Counted from the stretch's first letter, positions 40,121 to 51,860 are shown. The stretch is 64,000 nucleotides of DNA from Bedellia somnulentella (GCA_963576735.1 OY755184.1:6820001-6884000), one strand, 5' to 3'. Numbers and translations are program-made. The notes: generated by a model not told the origin, from the letters alone.

Positions 40121-42182
40121 GTGTGAGTATTCGGAACACCAGTTTTAAAAATAACTTATGATTATTTCAAAGAACCTAACCACTTTAGCCATGTAGTTCA
40201 TGTAACCATACTATAATACTAGGAATAATTTGTTTGATTCAATAAAAACTCAGTGACAATAGACATAAAGAGCAATCGTGTAGAGAATATAAATATATTC
40301 GGACTAAAGGGTCACGCCTTGTGGTAATAAAAGGCATGTTTCGGCTAATTGGCGCACCTTTTTAAATAGGCTGGAGGGATTCGTCGATAAAAGCTCTCTT
40401 TATCGTTGTACTTTTCCGGTTTCTCAGTTTTAATTAGCAGTTTCTGAATGACTCTGGATCTGGACTAACATTAAATATTCAAGTGGAACATGTATTTATC
40501 ATTTAAATGCATTAGTGAGTATTCTGGATGAGATTTCTTTTAGTGATAAGATTTCCAGATGTATTTTAAATTTTTAAAATAGATATTTTTGGTGATGTAA
40601 AAAGCGTTAAAGTGTTTTTTATTCATAATTTCCAATGACAATAATGGCGTGCCATTGTATGAATGGATTCTTAACACATTATAAATAAAATAATTATACT
40701 AATAAAAGTTATAGCGTAAAATAAGAGTTCACTACTTTTCTTCTCAACAGTACATAAATGTTTTTGATGTAGGAAAGAATGGTAATACAAAATTAATGTT
40801 TTTGGGACCCAACGGAAATAAACGAAACGGAAAAAATACCAAATAGTGTGTTAGAAAAATTCGACTAGTGAAACTTCAATGATACATTCAAAACTCAAAC
40901 TTCAAACATTATTCAACTTTACAAGTAATATAAAGTGAAGATACTTGTTTGTATGTTTGTTACCTTGAAACAAATAAACATTTTTAAAAAGATATTCCAG
41001 CGCTAAAAAACAACACCCTTGAAAAGAAACGTGAGCTGTGATAATGCTTAATATTAAAGAGGGTAAGCAGTCACGAAATTCGAGCAATCTAAGTAAAATA
41101 TCAATTACCATGAGAAGATTGAGCAGACCACCAGTAAATATAATTCTTACTACAGAATATTCCACTTAAAATATATTTCAGTTAGTATCTCTCAAAACTA
41201 TTCAGTATTGTTAATAATTAATCCCGAGTATGTAATTAACACCCATCCTCATTTCTATGCTTGCCCTTAACAAGATCCCAACCCGTACCCAGTAGCTAGT
41301 AAAATCGATAGCTAGGCTCTTTACGACCCAAAAATTTCCTTAACCTAAATTTTCTCTTCAAAATATATTCTATTATCTATTCCCAGTATTCTAAGTAAAG
41401 GATAAACTAGTGAACATCGTGATTATAAACATGTTTTCGAATTCGCCTAACTAAATATTAGTTATCGAGGTTAATCAGATATAATCTAATACTAATTATG
41501 TCTAGGCTTTGATCAAGATTTGCCTATAGAAACAGTGTAATAAGACTACTAGTGAATGAGTTATTATAATATATAATACCATAAAGCTGACTACAGCAAT
41601 TTCCTAACATTTCTGGGAGTTTCTTAGCATAGCGGTAATAGAGAGACGTGAATAATATTCGAGGGAATTTATTAAGCTTGGCACTATAATTGAATCTATG
41701 TCTGATGTGCCAATAAATTGTTACACCAGTGATTTACGACCGACCACAGAAGTCTTCCTTGACAGACAAACTTACCACTCAGATTTATTTGATTTAATTA
41801 CATCTTAATTAGAAATGTACTGCAGGAAAACTTAATTGGAGTAAGTGTTTTGCAGACTAAATAAATGTTTCTTTTTTTCCATTTGCTTAGATAAACCTTT
41901 TATTTTCTTACTCTCTCTCTCTCTCTCTGTCTCTCTCTTTAATATTACTCGTATTATATGAGGCAGCAGGATGAACTCTTCATACTGAAGGTCATTGAGT
42001 TATCTTCTTTCTACCAATTTGAAATAGCAGACGCAAAAATTCTGAACTAAGTTTAAAAAATAAGACAAATGCGAGAATTCTCGACTCCCATCTTAACCGA
42101 TACAAAGTGAATTTTATCCATCCCGAATTCAAAATGGTAACGACAATGAAGATTTATTTACTGTCAAGTCGTCGATGCCAAT
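40121..42182. other. No gene recognised; one microsatellite
   Basis: AT-rich. (CT)n at about 41911-41936 with a short interruption. No coding frame with recognisable motifs. Confidence 0.4.
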
Positions 42183-42386
42183 TTATTCGAGCGGAAACCG
42201 CAAGTCGAAGCCGAACTGGGCATCGTGCAGCTTTAGATGTATATCTAGTTGTTTGTCGAGCAAACTGTCCAACACTTTCGACACCACAGTAGCCAGCGAT
42301 ATGGGCCTATAGTTTTTCACGTCTGAAACATCACCGGTCTTGATTTTTGAGTTAACCATAAAAGATAGACGTATGCTGTCATACAT
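42183..42386 (-). pseudogene. Small LINE reverse transcriptase fragment
   Basis: VNSKIKTGDVSDVKNYRPIS and LATVVSKVLDSLLDKQLDIH..AQFGF cover RT motifs 1-3 only. It is cut at both ends: the right side meets a Helitron-like repeat, and the left side loses frame after QFGF. Confidence 0.7.
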
Positions 42387-42389
42387 TCT

Positions 42390-42794
42390 TTTTTAGAAAA
42401 ATTGACAAAAAATATTGCTGCCATACATGATTTCTATGAAACTTAAACCACTTAGGCTGCACACGCGATGGAAGCTTAAAAAACAAAGCAATTTCTACCG
42501 TTTTTCCAAAATATCCCCCAATTCCCCTTTACTACTATGTATGTACTACTCTGCTGAAAAGTACACTATAACCTGCCCAGAAGTATGAAAAATAATTGTG
42601 CCAAGTTTCGTTAAAATCCGTCGAGTAGTTTTTGTTTCCATAAGGAACACACAAACCGACAGACAGACAGACAAACATTTTACTGATTGTATTTTTGGCA
42701 TCAGTATCGATCACTAATCACCCCCTGATAGTTATTTTGAAAATATATTTCATGTACAGAATTGACCTCTCTACAGATTTATTATAAGTATAGA
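42390..42794 (-). mobile_element. Helitron-like repeat, 3'-truncated
   Basis: Minus strand starts tctatacttataataaatct, then gtagagaggtcaattctgt, gtctgtctgtctgtcggt and aagcttccatcgcgtgtgc. It is the best view of the 5' end of the family at 30495 and 58060. Confidence 0.6.
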
Positions 42795-43217
42795 TAACAT
42801 ACTGGCCAAAGAATAAAATATTAACAAAAGAGCAACACAGTTCCTAAACTACATTGTGAATAACAATCTTAGGTAAAAGAAAATAAGTAAGTATTGTGGA
42901 ATAGAAGCCTGTTTACATTTTGTGCACATTTCAACTGACTCGCGCGTGCTGAATAAACATTACGTGCCGATGAATTCTAAGTTATCTGTTACGGAAAAAA
43001 GCCGTTTCTACGGAACGACAGGCGATGACGCTTGCGACTTTGCGGTAATTTTACCACCTAACGAAAATAATATTTCCATGATAATAGTGTTTGAGCCAAT
43101 TTATCTGAATTTCAAAAACCATAAGACCCTAATCGAGTAGCCAGAATTTTAAAATCAAAAATTACTTAGTTACTTTTGTAAGCTAACTGGGGAAATGACT
43201 ACACAAGAAAGGATTTA

Positions 43218-43436
43218 TACGACGTGATAGCTTAATGGGTAGAACACCGGTTACGTGCAAGCGACTAGTGTTCAAATCCCGGGTTGGGCCTACACTAATT
43301 TGTCTTTTCTAAAGACATATGTGTGGTTAATTTATCATGGTTGTTAACGGTGAGGGAAAACATCGTGGGGAAACTTACATGGCTGAGTGAGTGAGCTGGC
43401 TCTGAGATATTTGGCGTGAACGTTTATGTTATGTTA
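43218..43436 (+). mobile_element. SINE-beta with intact tRNA-like head, body deleted
   Basis: gtgatagcttaatgggtagaa (A box) and gtgttcaaatcccgggttgg (B box) at 43226-43290, then gtgtggttaatttatcatgg. About 150 bp of body are missing before ttggcgtgaacgtttatgtt. It ends right before the two-ORF LINE. Confidence 0.8.
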
Positions 43437-43606
43437 AACGCCAAAAAATATAATTCCCAGAATTTTTTTTTTTTTTTAAAAATCAGAATCAACGAGAATC
43501 TTATCCTATCTGAGATGTTACAAAAATTTAAACTGAAATTCCGTACAAATAAGCTCGGAGCGGACTGACTCGGCGCAGTCCTCCTCCGCAGTGCACTGAA
43601 GACAAT

Positions 43607-44794
43607 ATGGACCAAGCACCATCGGCTTCTTCAAAACATCAGGACTCCAGCGTTGTATCAACTACTGATATCCAATATTGGATGGACACCATTGAGGCCT
43701 GCTTACAAAAAATATGCCAAGTATCGACCGAAGGTAAGCTGAACTCAGACCAAAAGCTCTGTATTAGTAACTTATGTAGGAAAATCGGGAATGGTACTGG
43801 TCAAATGGCAGTTCATTACCAATCGGCTAAACAACATCTTCTTCTCGCCCAATCTAAAATCCAGAACTTATATCAGAAAATTGAAGTCTTAGAACAAAAA
43901 CAAGGTGACCTTGAAACAATCCAAGACCTTAAACAATCTATACGCAATTCTTTGGAGTCCCAAACTAAGACGAACACTTCTTTTGCCGATATGGTTAAAA
44001 AGGGACCGAACGATTTTGTAAGACCCCAAAATCTAGCCTCCATAACAATATTTCCCAAAGACAAACAAAAATCTAGTGATGAGACCAAGTCCCTAGTACA
44101 AAAAATTATCTGCCCCGAGGAGATGAAATTGCAAGTACGAGGACTCAGAAAAACTAAAAATGGAGGAGTAATCATCAGCACCGAGTCCCAGCAGGATATT
44201 GAAAAGATCAAATCGTCAAATAAACTCTGCTCAAACGATCTTACTTTAGAAGAAAGTAACCAGCGCCGCCCTAGAATAGTTGTAGTTGGAGTGCCAACAA
44301 ATTTATCGGAGAAAGAAGTGTTTCAGTGCATGTATGAACAAAATTTGGCCGATAAGTATCCAGACTCAACATTCGACAAATTTCTTAGCTCCATAAAACT
44401 TAGCCATAAAGGGGGTAAAAAACAGGGTAAATATTGCCACTACATAATTGAGGTCCCCGCAGGAATTCGCAAATGTCTCATGAATCAGAAGCGAATTTTC
44501 ATTAACTGGACATCATGTAAAATAAGAGACTTCACCCTTGTGACCCGGTGTTTTAAATGTCAGCAATATGGACACTCAGCTAAGTTTTGTCGTGAGGCTG
44601 ATCAGGTCTGTGGCCATTGTGGGGAGACTGGACACTCTATCAAAGAGTGTATTAAAAAATCTCAGGAACCAACCTGTGCCACCTGCAAGCGTTTTAAAAA
44701 AACGAGTAACCATCCTACAGGAGACCCTGAATGCCCAGCAAGGAAGAATGCAGAATTGAGGTATATAAATTCTATTAACTATGAAGGCGCCTAA
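43607..44794 (+). CDS. LINE ORF1, Gag-like nucleic-acid-binding protein, 395 aa
   Basis: This should coat the element RNA and bring it to the nucleus. The middle part (about 220-310: RPRIVVVGVPTNLSEKEVF ... KYCHYIIEVPAGIRKCL ... WTSCKIRDFTLVTRC) has the character of the PRE/C2HC-associated domain of Jockey-group ORF1. It is followed by knuckles CFKCQQYGHSAKFC (from residue 315), CGHCGETGHSIKEC (from 335), and a third, wider CATCK...NHPTGDPEC (from 357). The N-terminal third is Gln/Lys-rich, with a possible coiled coil (LYQKIEVLEQKQGDLETIQD). The ATG at 43607 follows a GC-richer leader (cggcgcagtcctcctccgc). Length is normal for the group. No defects seen. Confidence 0.88.
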   Translation: MDQAPSASSKHQDSSVVSTTDIQYWMDTIEACLQKICQVSTEGKLNSDQKLCISNLCRKIGNGTGQMAVHYQSAKQHLLLAQSKIQNLYQKIEVLEQKQGDLETIQDLKQSIRNSLESQTKTNTSFADMVKKGPNDFVRPQNLASITIFPKDKQKSSDETKSLVQKIICPEEMKLQVRGLRKTKNGGVIISTESQQDIEKIKSSNKLCSNDLTLEESNQRRPRIVVVGVPTNLSEKEVFQCMYEQNLADKYPDSTFDKFLSSIKLSHKGGKKQGKYCHYIIEVPAGIRKCLMNQKRIFINWTSCKIRDFTLVTRCFKCQQYGHSAKFCREADQVCGHCGETGHSIKECIKKSQEPTCATCKRFKKTSNHPTGDPECPARKNAELRYINSINYEGA

Positions 44795-44904
44795 GAGCGC
44801 CCGTATCTTCTTATTATCTATAAGCACTTATTAATTAAGTTTCTTTTCACATTTTTTACTTCTTTTTTAAATTTATTTTTAAACGTTCTTTAGTTTATTT
44901 ATCA

Positions 44905-47835
44905 ATGACACATCAAATTATCTATGACTTAGACAATATAAAATTTGGTGAATCTCACTCGTGTGATGTTGAATTGTGTAGCCAATTAATTTGTAATGAG
45001 AAAGGTACTCTTAAAATCTTAACCCAAAACATTCGTAGTATTCACAAAAATTTCGATGATTTTCTAATATTATTAACTCGATTTAATGTTCCTTTTGATA
45101 TTATTATCTTGACTGAATGTTGGTTACAAAACCGAGCACATAGTTTACCCACCCTCACAGGGTACAAATTACACAGCTCAACTAAACTACATAACCAAAA
45201 TGATGGCATTATAATATATGTACGAGATACGTTAAACTTTACCATAGAAGAAATTTGTGTTAATGAAAGTAATTGTCTAGGACTGATAAGTAAGGACTTA
45301 GTCATATTATCTTTTTACCGCTCTCCATCTTTTCGCAAACTTGATAATTTTTTACAATCCTTGAACAGTATACTACATGCTTTCGCCTCTACAAAAAACA
45401 TTGTTTTAACTGGAGACTTGAATATTGACATTATAACAGAAAACAACGATTCTTCTATCCAGGAATACTTAAACATATGTGCTTTTCATGGAATATCACC
45501 CGCCCATACCTTTCCCACTCACAACAGCGGATCCTGTCTAGATCATGTTATGATAAAAACGAATTACCTGACACATACATTTGTTACTAACTCGACTATT
45601 ACCGATCATCGCGCCGTGCTATTGACATTGAATTTAAAGCTGACTCATAACAAATGCCGCCGCAGCTATTCTAGTGTTAACATGCAAAACGTAAGACGTG
45701 ATTTAATTCAAATAGAGTTCAGCACGGTTTGTAATAATACTGACGTAAACTTTTCCATGAATTACGTGACTAACTGTGTTCAAAATGCAATTGCGAAAAA
45801 TACAAGCACGTTTCGTCAAAGCAGGAAGTACCAAATAATAAAACCTTGGATAACTCCTGGCTTAATCAGATGCATAAAACATAGAGATAAGTTGCACAAA
45901 AGGTATATGCTTGAGCCTACTAACAATACTATTACTCTTATTTACAAACGATATCGCAATTTTTGCAATAAAATTTTGAAAAATGTAAAATGTGAGTACG
46001 AGAAAAAAGAACTTCAATCTGCGGGAAGTAACAACAAATTAATTTGGAATTTCATTAAACAAAAGACTTGCACGACAAAACATAATGATATCCCTTACGA
46101 ACTATTCAAGCTAAGGTCAACTCCCACACAGTCAGCAGAATTTATAAATAACTTTTTCATAAACATTGGTAAGAATTTATCTGAACAGGCAAATTTTGAA
46201 AAATACTATCAAGCTAATTCTAAACACCCTTCAAGGCTTAAATCGTTTGTTATGATCGATACAGACGTCTCTGAAGTAGAGGGTATTATAAATAACTTAA
46301 AAAGTAATAGTGCCCCCGGATGGGATAACATCTCATGTAAAGTTTTGAAATTTTGTAAGGATATACTAGCCCCTCCGTTAACTCTCATATTTCAAAATTG
46401 CTTGTCTCAAGGTATATTCCCCGAGTCATTAAAAAAAGCTGTGGTTATTCCGATTTATAAATCGGGGGATAAAAACCAACCAAATAATTACAGACCGATT
46501 TCTCTTCTTCCCACTTTCTCTAAAATTTTGGAAAAAATAATGAACAGTAGGTTAATAAAATATTTAGATGAAATATCCTTTCTCTCAAGTTGTCAATTTG
46601 GTTTCCGTAAAAAGTTATCTACTGATGACGCAGTCCATTGCCTTACAAATGAAATTGTGCAAAATTTGGACAAAGGTATGCATGTTATAGGGATTTTTCT
46701 CGACCTCAAAAAAGCCTTTGATACAATTTCAATTCCAATTTTATTGCGAAAATTAGAAAATATCGGCATTCGGGATACTCAGTTAAAATTATTTGAAAGT
46801 TATCTTAGTAATAGACTTCAGTGCCTAAAAATTGGAGACAATTATAGCACATTTTCAAAAAACCACCCCTATGGCGTCCCTCAGGGTAGTATCTTAGGAC
46901 CCAGCCTATTTTTGATTTATATTAATGAGCTATGTAATCTCCAACTTAATAACGGCACCATAGTTTCATATGCAGATGACACAGCCTTACTTTTTTCTGC
47001 AAAAACAATAGACGAAGCTTATAAATTCGCTCAATTTGGCTTTAGTATTGTGAATGACTGGCTTTTTAATAATTTTCTGTCCTTGAACACTGATAAAACT
47101 ATGTATATGATTTTCGCAAGGAACACTTCTACACCATTACTCGCTAATACCCCGCTTTATGCACATCACCGCACTTGCACTGATAGCGCACCATGCCCAT
47201 GCTCAACTATCTCCAAAGCAATTAACATCAAATATCTTGGAATTACTCTCGATGTTACTTTAACTTTTAAGGTCCATATTAATGCACTCTGTAATAGAAT
47301 TAGAAAACTTATAGTAATATTTAAAAAGTTGAGACACATATGTGACTACGCTTTAATAAAACAAATCTATCAAGCGCTTGGTCAATCCTTACTGACTTAT
47401 TGCATAAAATCTTGGGGAGGTGCTGGCATTACCACTATGTTAAAACTGGAACGAGCTCAAAGAGCGCTACTTAAAGTAGCCACAGCGCGCCCTTTCTATT
47501 TCCCTACTACCGAACTATATAAACAATGCAAAGTGCTAACTGTGCGCCAGCTCTTTATTCTATTCACTGTTCTAAAGCAGCATGCCAGCTTACACTTCAA
47601 CCCTGATACACTAAACAGGAGGCGAAAGGATATAGTATGTTTGAATACTTATAGTGCAAAATTTTCCATTACAAATAGATTCTTTATATTTTTAGGTCCA
47701 TACTTATATAATAAAATTAATAGATTACTAGTATTATATAACTTAAACAACTTTGAATGCAAGAAAAAACTTCAATCGTGGCTTTTAAATCTTACATACA
47801 CGGAATCAGAGGAATTGCTTAATATAATAAGTTAA
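44905..47835 (+). CDS. LINE ORF2, APE endonuclease plus reverse transcriptase, 976 aa
   Basis: Endonuclease motifs: TQNIRSI (Q41-N42), TECW (E71), GDLNID (170-175), SCLDHVMI and STITDHRAV (D234-H235), i.e. the APE catalytic set is present. RT: SNSAPGWDNISCKVL, IPIYKSGDKNQPNNYRPISL (NYRPI at 527-532), CQFGFRKKLSTDDA, GIFLDLKKAFDTIS (catalytic Asp), YGVPQGSILGPSLF and YADD at 689-692. A thumb and a C-terminal domain (KYLGITLDVTLTFKVHINAL ... TTELYKQCKVLTVRQLF) follow. No RNase H seen. The start ATG at 44905 is 110 bp after ORF1, so ORF2 is probably reinitiated or internally started. The frame is fully open, suggesting recent activity. Assignment within Jockey/CR1-like clades is uncertain. Confidence 0.92.
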   Translation: MTHQIIYDLDNIKFGESHSCDVELCSQLICNEKGTLKILTQNIRSIHKNFDDFLILLTRFNVPFDIIILTECWLQNRAHSLPTLTGYKLHSSTKLHNQNDGIIIYVRDTLNFTIEEICVNESNCLGLISKDLVILSFYRSPSFRKLDNFLQSLNSILHAFASTKNIVLTGDLNIDIITENNDSSIQEYLNICAFHGISPAHTFPTHNSGSCLDHVMIKTNYLTHTFVTNSTITDHRAVLLTLNLKLTHNKCRRSYSSVNMQNVRRDLIQIEFSTVCNNTDVNFSMNYVTNCVQNAIAKNTSTFRQSRKYQIIKPWITPGLIRCIKHRDKLHKRYMLEPTNNTITLIYKRYRNFCNKILKNVKCEYEKKELQSAGSNNKLIWNFIKQKTCTTKHNDIPYELFKLRSTPTQSAEFINNFFINIGKNLSEQANFEKYYQANSKHPSRLKSFVMIDTDVSEVEGIINNLKSNSAPGWDNISCKVLKFCKDILAPPLTLIFQNCLSQGIFPESLKKAVVIPIYKSGDKNQPNNYRPISLLPTFSKILEKIMNSRLIKYLDEISFLSSCQFGFRKKLSTDDAVHCLTNEIVQNLDKGMHVIGIFLDLKKAFDTISIPILLRKLENIGIRDTQLKLFESYLSNRLQCLKIGDNYSTFSKNHPYGVPQGSILGPSLFLIYINELCNLQLNNGTIVSYADDTALLFSAKTIDEAYKFAQFGFSIVNDWLFNNFLSLNTDKTMYMIFARNTSTPLLANTPLYAHHRTCTDSAPCPCSTISKAINIKYLGITLDVTLTFKVHINALCNRIRKLIVIFKKLRHICDYALIKQIYQALGQSLLTYCIKSWGGAGITTMLKLERAQRALLKVATARPFYFPTTELYKQCKVLTVRQLFILFTVLKQHASLHFNPDTLNRRRKDIVCLNTYSAKFSITNRFFIFLGPYLYNKINRLLVLYNLNNFECKKKLQSWLLNLTYTESEELLNIIS

Positions 47836-47930
47836 TATAAGATGTTTTTATTTTTTTATCATAATAATACAATTAGTTAGATACAATCGAGTCTGATAAT
47901 AATTTATACACTACTTACCAATACCATTAT

Positions 47931-48304
47931 ATGAAAACTGATAGTTTAAGCCTTTTTTGTTTATTGTTGCCTGAAATACAGGTAAATTACCTAGCTCAGG
48001 AACAGGAAAATGTTATATTTTGTACTTTAAATAACTTACTAGGTTAAGACGAATATTATGTACTTTTGAAAACTGAATAAATTTTTATTATTTTTTAAAA
48101 TTTTTATTATAATATCTGTTGAATTTAAGTTGAAAATACCATGAAAAAGTCTACGGATACGAGAATTATAAATTATTCTTGGAATAATCGAATGTAACTT
48201 TGATATACCGCAGTGTATACAATTAGTTTTTCGTAGAATCCTTAGAAATATCCCAAAAAGCATTTATTACAAAATATTTAACATTACAAAATAACAATAA
48301 TTTA
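47931..48304. other. 3' flank of the two-ORF LINE
   Basis: AT-rich, no feature I can name. Confidence 0.35.
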
Positions 48305-48308
48305 TAAA

Positions 48309-48490
48309 ATAATAACATAGACACATGTAATCAGTGGCAATAAATCCTAAAGGGGTGGCCAGAGCTTCAGAATGAAAAAAAAATCACCTATGTCTGGTGT
48401 GCCAATAACATAGACACATGTAATCAGTGGCAATAAATCCTAAAAGGGGTGGCCAGAGCTTCAGAATGAAAAAAAAAATCACCTAATTTT
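48309..48490 (-). repeat. SINE-alpha 3' fragment, tandemly duplicated
   Basis: A ~97-bp stretch, taacatagacacatgtaatc, then a diverged tail hairpin (aataaatcctaaaggggtgg) and A-run, is repeated immediately with only an A-run length change. Confidence 0.75.
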
Positions 48491-48565
48491 CGAAGTTGGT
48501 TTTGGAATAGATCGTTTAAAATATTTGGAGACGGGTCTGCTACCGTATTACGTAGAAAACGTAAC

Positions 48566-48777
48566 ATACATACATATACTCACGGCTATAAATCCCTATA
48601 AGGGTTAGCCAGAGCTAAGAAATTGCTCAGCTACTTTTGGAAAGTTGAGTAAGCAAAAGATGGTAAAATAAAGGTTGTCGGTGATGGGTCTCCAACCGCA
48701 ACCGCCGTTAGTCGCCTCTTACGTACACCCACCGGAAGTAATGGGGTAGTGCTATTTTAAGCCGACACTACACAGCA
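48566..48777 (-). mobile_element. SINE-alpha, internal deletion
   Basis: Tail to gccgacactacacagc. aaaacgtaa near 48553 and 48784 may be its target-site duplication. Confidence 0.8.
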
Positions 48778-48859
48778 ATAGTAAAAACGTAAATAATAAA
48801 TAAATAAATATATACGTACATAGAACACATTATATCAAGTATGGTTTAACGAAATCATA

Positions 48860-48968
48860 TTTACATTGAGTTTAGAAAAGACAAATTGGTGTAGGCCTGC
48901 CCCGGGATTTGATCTCATGCTTGTTTGTATGAAAGGCAGGTGTTGTACCCATTGAGCTATCATGGTTT
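48860..48968 (-). repeat. SINE-beta head fragment
   Basis: Minus strand: gatagctcaatgggtacaac, a diverged B-box region, then accaatttgtcttttctaaa. The body and tail are absent. From here to 49484 no feature is seen. Confidence 0.65.
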
Positions 48969-49484
48969 TATGCTATTTGTGAATTGTGATCAGTGGAAAT
49001 ACTCCTGAGATCTAACATCAATTTTATTGATATTATGGCAATTTATGTAAGATTTAGAAAACAGATAATATATATAAGATAATTGATTGCACTTCTCTTC
49101 CCCCAAGATCATAATTTTCTTTCATATCAAAGGCAATCAACCGGTTTCTCTTCAGCAAACCTTATCTTTGGATCTCAGCCATCAAAATATCAAATACAAA
49201 CATTTCAATAGTCACATTTCAGAGTTCATTTTAAAGCAAATTCCAAAAACAGAAGTACGTTTTTCAGTACACAGCTCTGTGATGAGGCTCGTTAGGGATA
49301 TCCATTCTCCATAATTATTGCTGCCACTGGAGATAATACGGCCGTAAAACGTAATGGATACTGATGCTCAATGTATTTTAAAAACTCGCGTGTTTCATTA
49401 CTGAGTTTTTCAATTATTGCGAATTGTTTGTTTTAATGTTGCCTTTCAGAAGTTGGAATTTTATTATAAATGATTTTCTAATTC

Positions 49485-49545
49485 TTTAGCTGTGGCTACC
49501 CCTTCCTGGGATTTATAGCCGTGAGTATATGTATGTATGTAAATG
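49485..49545 (+). repeat. SINE-alpha 3' end
   Basis: ctgtggctaccccttcctgg, atttatagccgtgagtatat and ATGT repeats; the 5' part is missing. Confidence 0.75.
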
Positions 49546-49703
49546 AACTCGATATCTATTAGTTTGTTATTGGATACAAAAAGCTTTAACAAGAACTGGC
49601 TATACCTGCTTGTATGCTTATTTTTTGCACCAACTTAGTCTTCACGTCTGTAGTTCACTGTTTCCGATTATTGCCACGTAATTATCTGTCAACCACGTAG
49701 ATA

Positions 49704-50684
49704 CGAGGGGCATGCCAAAAGAAACTGGATACCCAAAAATTATAAAATTATTCTTTATTACAAGTATCGATCTATTCAAAGTATTCACCTTGAGCACATA
49801 TACACTTTTCCATACGTCTGATCCAATTGGGAAATACCTGGGACCACTCTTCTTTAGATACCTCAGAAATCTCGAAATTATAGGCAACCAGCGCATCTCT
49901 TTGCTTTCAAACTTCTTCACCTTTAGTTTTTCTTTGATTTTTGGAAACAAGTAAAAATCACAAGGCACTAGGTCAGGGGAATATGGCGGGTGAGGGAGAA
50001 TTGACACATTTTTCGAGTTGAAAAAGTCTAGTGTTCTGGTAGACGTGTGCGGCGCCGCATTGTCTTGGTGCCAGAGAAGGTGACGGATTCCTGACTTTGG
50101 TCGCTCGTCACACCAAGCTGATATTACTGTTGGAGCACAAACTGTCACATACCATTCGGAGTTCACCGTTTTTTTCATTCTCTAGCACAACAGCAACAGT
50201 ACAACATATAGCCATGTTTCGGCACCAGTCAGTATATGATTTTTTTCTCGCCTCCGCTGAATTTATCTATCATGAATAGGCACCAATCCACCCGACGGTC
50301 TTTCTGCTCATCGGTAAGTTTGTGCGGCACCCATCTCGAACAACATTTACGGAGAGAAAGGTGGTCGTGAATTATGGTTTGCATTGCTGCTGATCCAATT
50401 CCTAATTCTCGCTCTAGCTCTACATATGTAATTCGTCGGTTTTCACGAATAAGTTTTTCGACTTCACGAACGTTTTCTTGCGTGACCGCGGTTGGCGCCC
50501 GTCCTGTCTTCGCTTCATCTTCGAGACACACCCGTCCTCTTTTAAATTCATCAAGATAGATAGATATATAGATAGTAGACTCACCAAAAGTAAAAGCCAA
50601 AAGTACAAAACATTCTTGAGGCTTTAAACCTTTTTTAAAGTCATAGTAAATCATAGCGCGAAAATCACGTCGACTGAACTCCAT
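49704..50684 (-). pseudogene. Mariner transposase, internally deleted, first catalytic Asp lost
   Basis: N-terminal part 50684-50229: MEFSRRDFRAMIYYDFKKGL, GRAPTAVTQENVREVEKLIR and RWVPHKLTDEQKDRRVDW are intact. Next a GAETW appears where GDETW is expected (Asp to Ala), and the frame jumps straight to the TVNSEWYVTVCAP region, so a few hundred bases are gone. The C-terminal part 50178-49742 has HQDNAAPHTSTRTLDFFN (second Asp) and YSPDLVPCDFYLFPKIKEKL (third Asp), with a frameshift near 49905. Non-functional. Confidence 0.88.
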
Positions 50685-50868
50685 TGTTGCAAGTGAATTC
50701 CGACCAGATTCTCGGAAAAATGATGCTCATTCAAATAAAAAATAAATAAAAGAAGTGGGTTCTATATTCAAATATGTCAATATAAAACCAGCCTATAAGA
50801 TAGTGCATAGCTTGCCAGTGTCAATTAAATGAGTAAAGAGTATCTAACTTCTATTGGCATGCCCCTCG
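49704..50868 (-). mobile_element. Mariner element, 1165 bp, same family as 7418
   Basis: Ends cgaggggcatgccaaaagaa (left) and its inverted match ending cttctattggcatgcccctcg (split by one mismatch; right end 50868), with TA outside both. Transposase relic on the minus strand. Confidence 0.9.
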
Positions 50869-51627
50869 TACATTTAGACACTACCATTGTAAGTTGTTTC
50901 TATAAATATGTACCTTTTTGTACTGTTTGAGGGACCTATCTCCATTTTCTCTGTAATTAAACTAGTCAAACGCGCAGTTGTTGCAACACATACTTTACAT
51001 TGTTTTTCCAAAGTTCTGAATTAATTTGTGTGGTTTAAGTAGTTATCTGAAAATGGAGTTGAAATGGTAGATTTTTATCCCTGAAATCGTTTAATATTAA
51101 TAAATAAAAAAACACTACAAATGTCTAAACTTAATTTATCTTTCAAAAGCACATAGTTTTTCAGTTTAATTGTTTTTAGAAGTAGCTTTCATGATCTAAT
51201 TCTGTGGCTCTTGTTATGCCTTTTCAAGATTTATAGGCGGGAATATGTTTAATAAAATAAAAATAAAAATGATTTATTTACAAGAAACAAGAGTTTTAAC
51301 AAGTTCTTATTATAATTTATGTCCTGAGCTTGTTCTGCCATTAAGCGTGTAAATATTCAAGTCCTAATAGTCCTATCATGTCAATCCATAATTTCATACT
51401 ATATTACAATATCAATGACATATAAACTTAAAAAAAAAACATAAAAACACACACAATATTTACACATAGTTACAAAAGTATGGTTTATAACGAGAATCAT
51501 GGCACTATTTAGCTTAAAGACAGGAGTATGAAGTATGAAGATTAAAAGAGCGTGAATGAGAAGATTAATGTATGTAAACAAAGCTACAGAGGTTCGGGCT
51601 TCTACAGTTACATAAACCACTCAAACA
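50869..51627. other. No gene recognised
   Basis: AT-rich. A small LINE-T-like trace (atgaagattaaaagagcgtg, about 51536-51556) is too short to call. Confidence 0.35.
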
Positions 51628-51860
51628 CTCAAACGTTTGCGCCGTATTTCCCCGAAGGGGTTGGCAGAAGTACCAAAGATTTGCTTGGTCAGTGTACTCA
51701 CGTGATAGGAGGACTATCGCCGTTTTTTATGAATACACTGTCGGATGGCTAAGTATACAACTTAGCCATTGATTGAAAACCATGATAAATTAACCACACC
51801 TACTTAAAAAAATTGTGTAGGCCCGACCCCGGATAAGAACTCACGCTAGTCAAAAACAAA
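51628..51860 (-). repeat. SINE-beta, diverged
   Basis: Hairpin ccccgaaggggttggcagaag, body tcagtgtactcacgtgatag and part of the head (gtgtaggcccgaccccggat). Confidence 0.65.

Larger units (their letters stand above)
43437..47930 (+). mobile_element. Two-ORF non-LTR retrotransposon, both frames open
   Basis: 5' region 43437-43606, ORF1 43607-44794, 110-bp spacer, ORF2 44905-47835 and an AT-rich 3' region. Ends are not precisely mapped, and no target-site duplication found by eye. ORF1 with zinc knuckles plus APE and RT in ORF2 places it in the Jockey/CR1-related LINEs. Confidence 0.85.
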
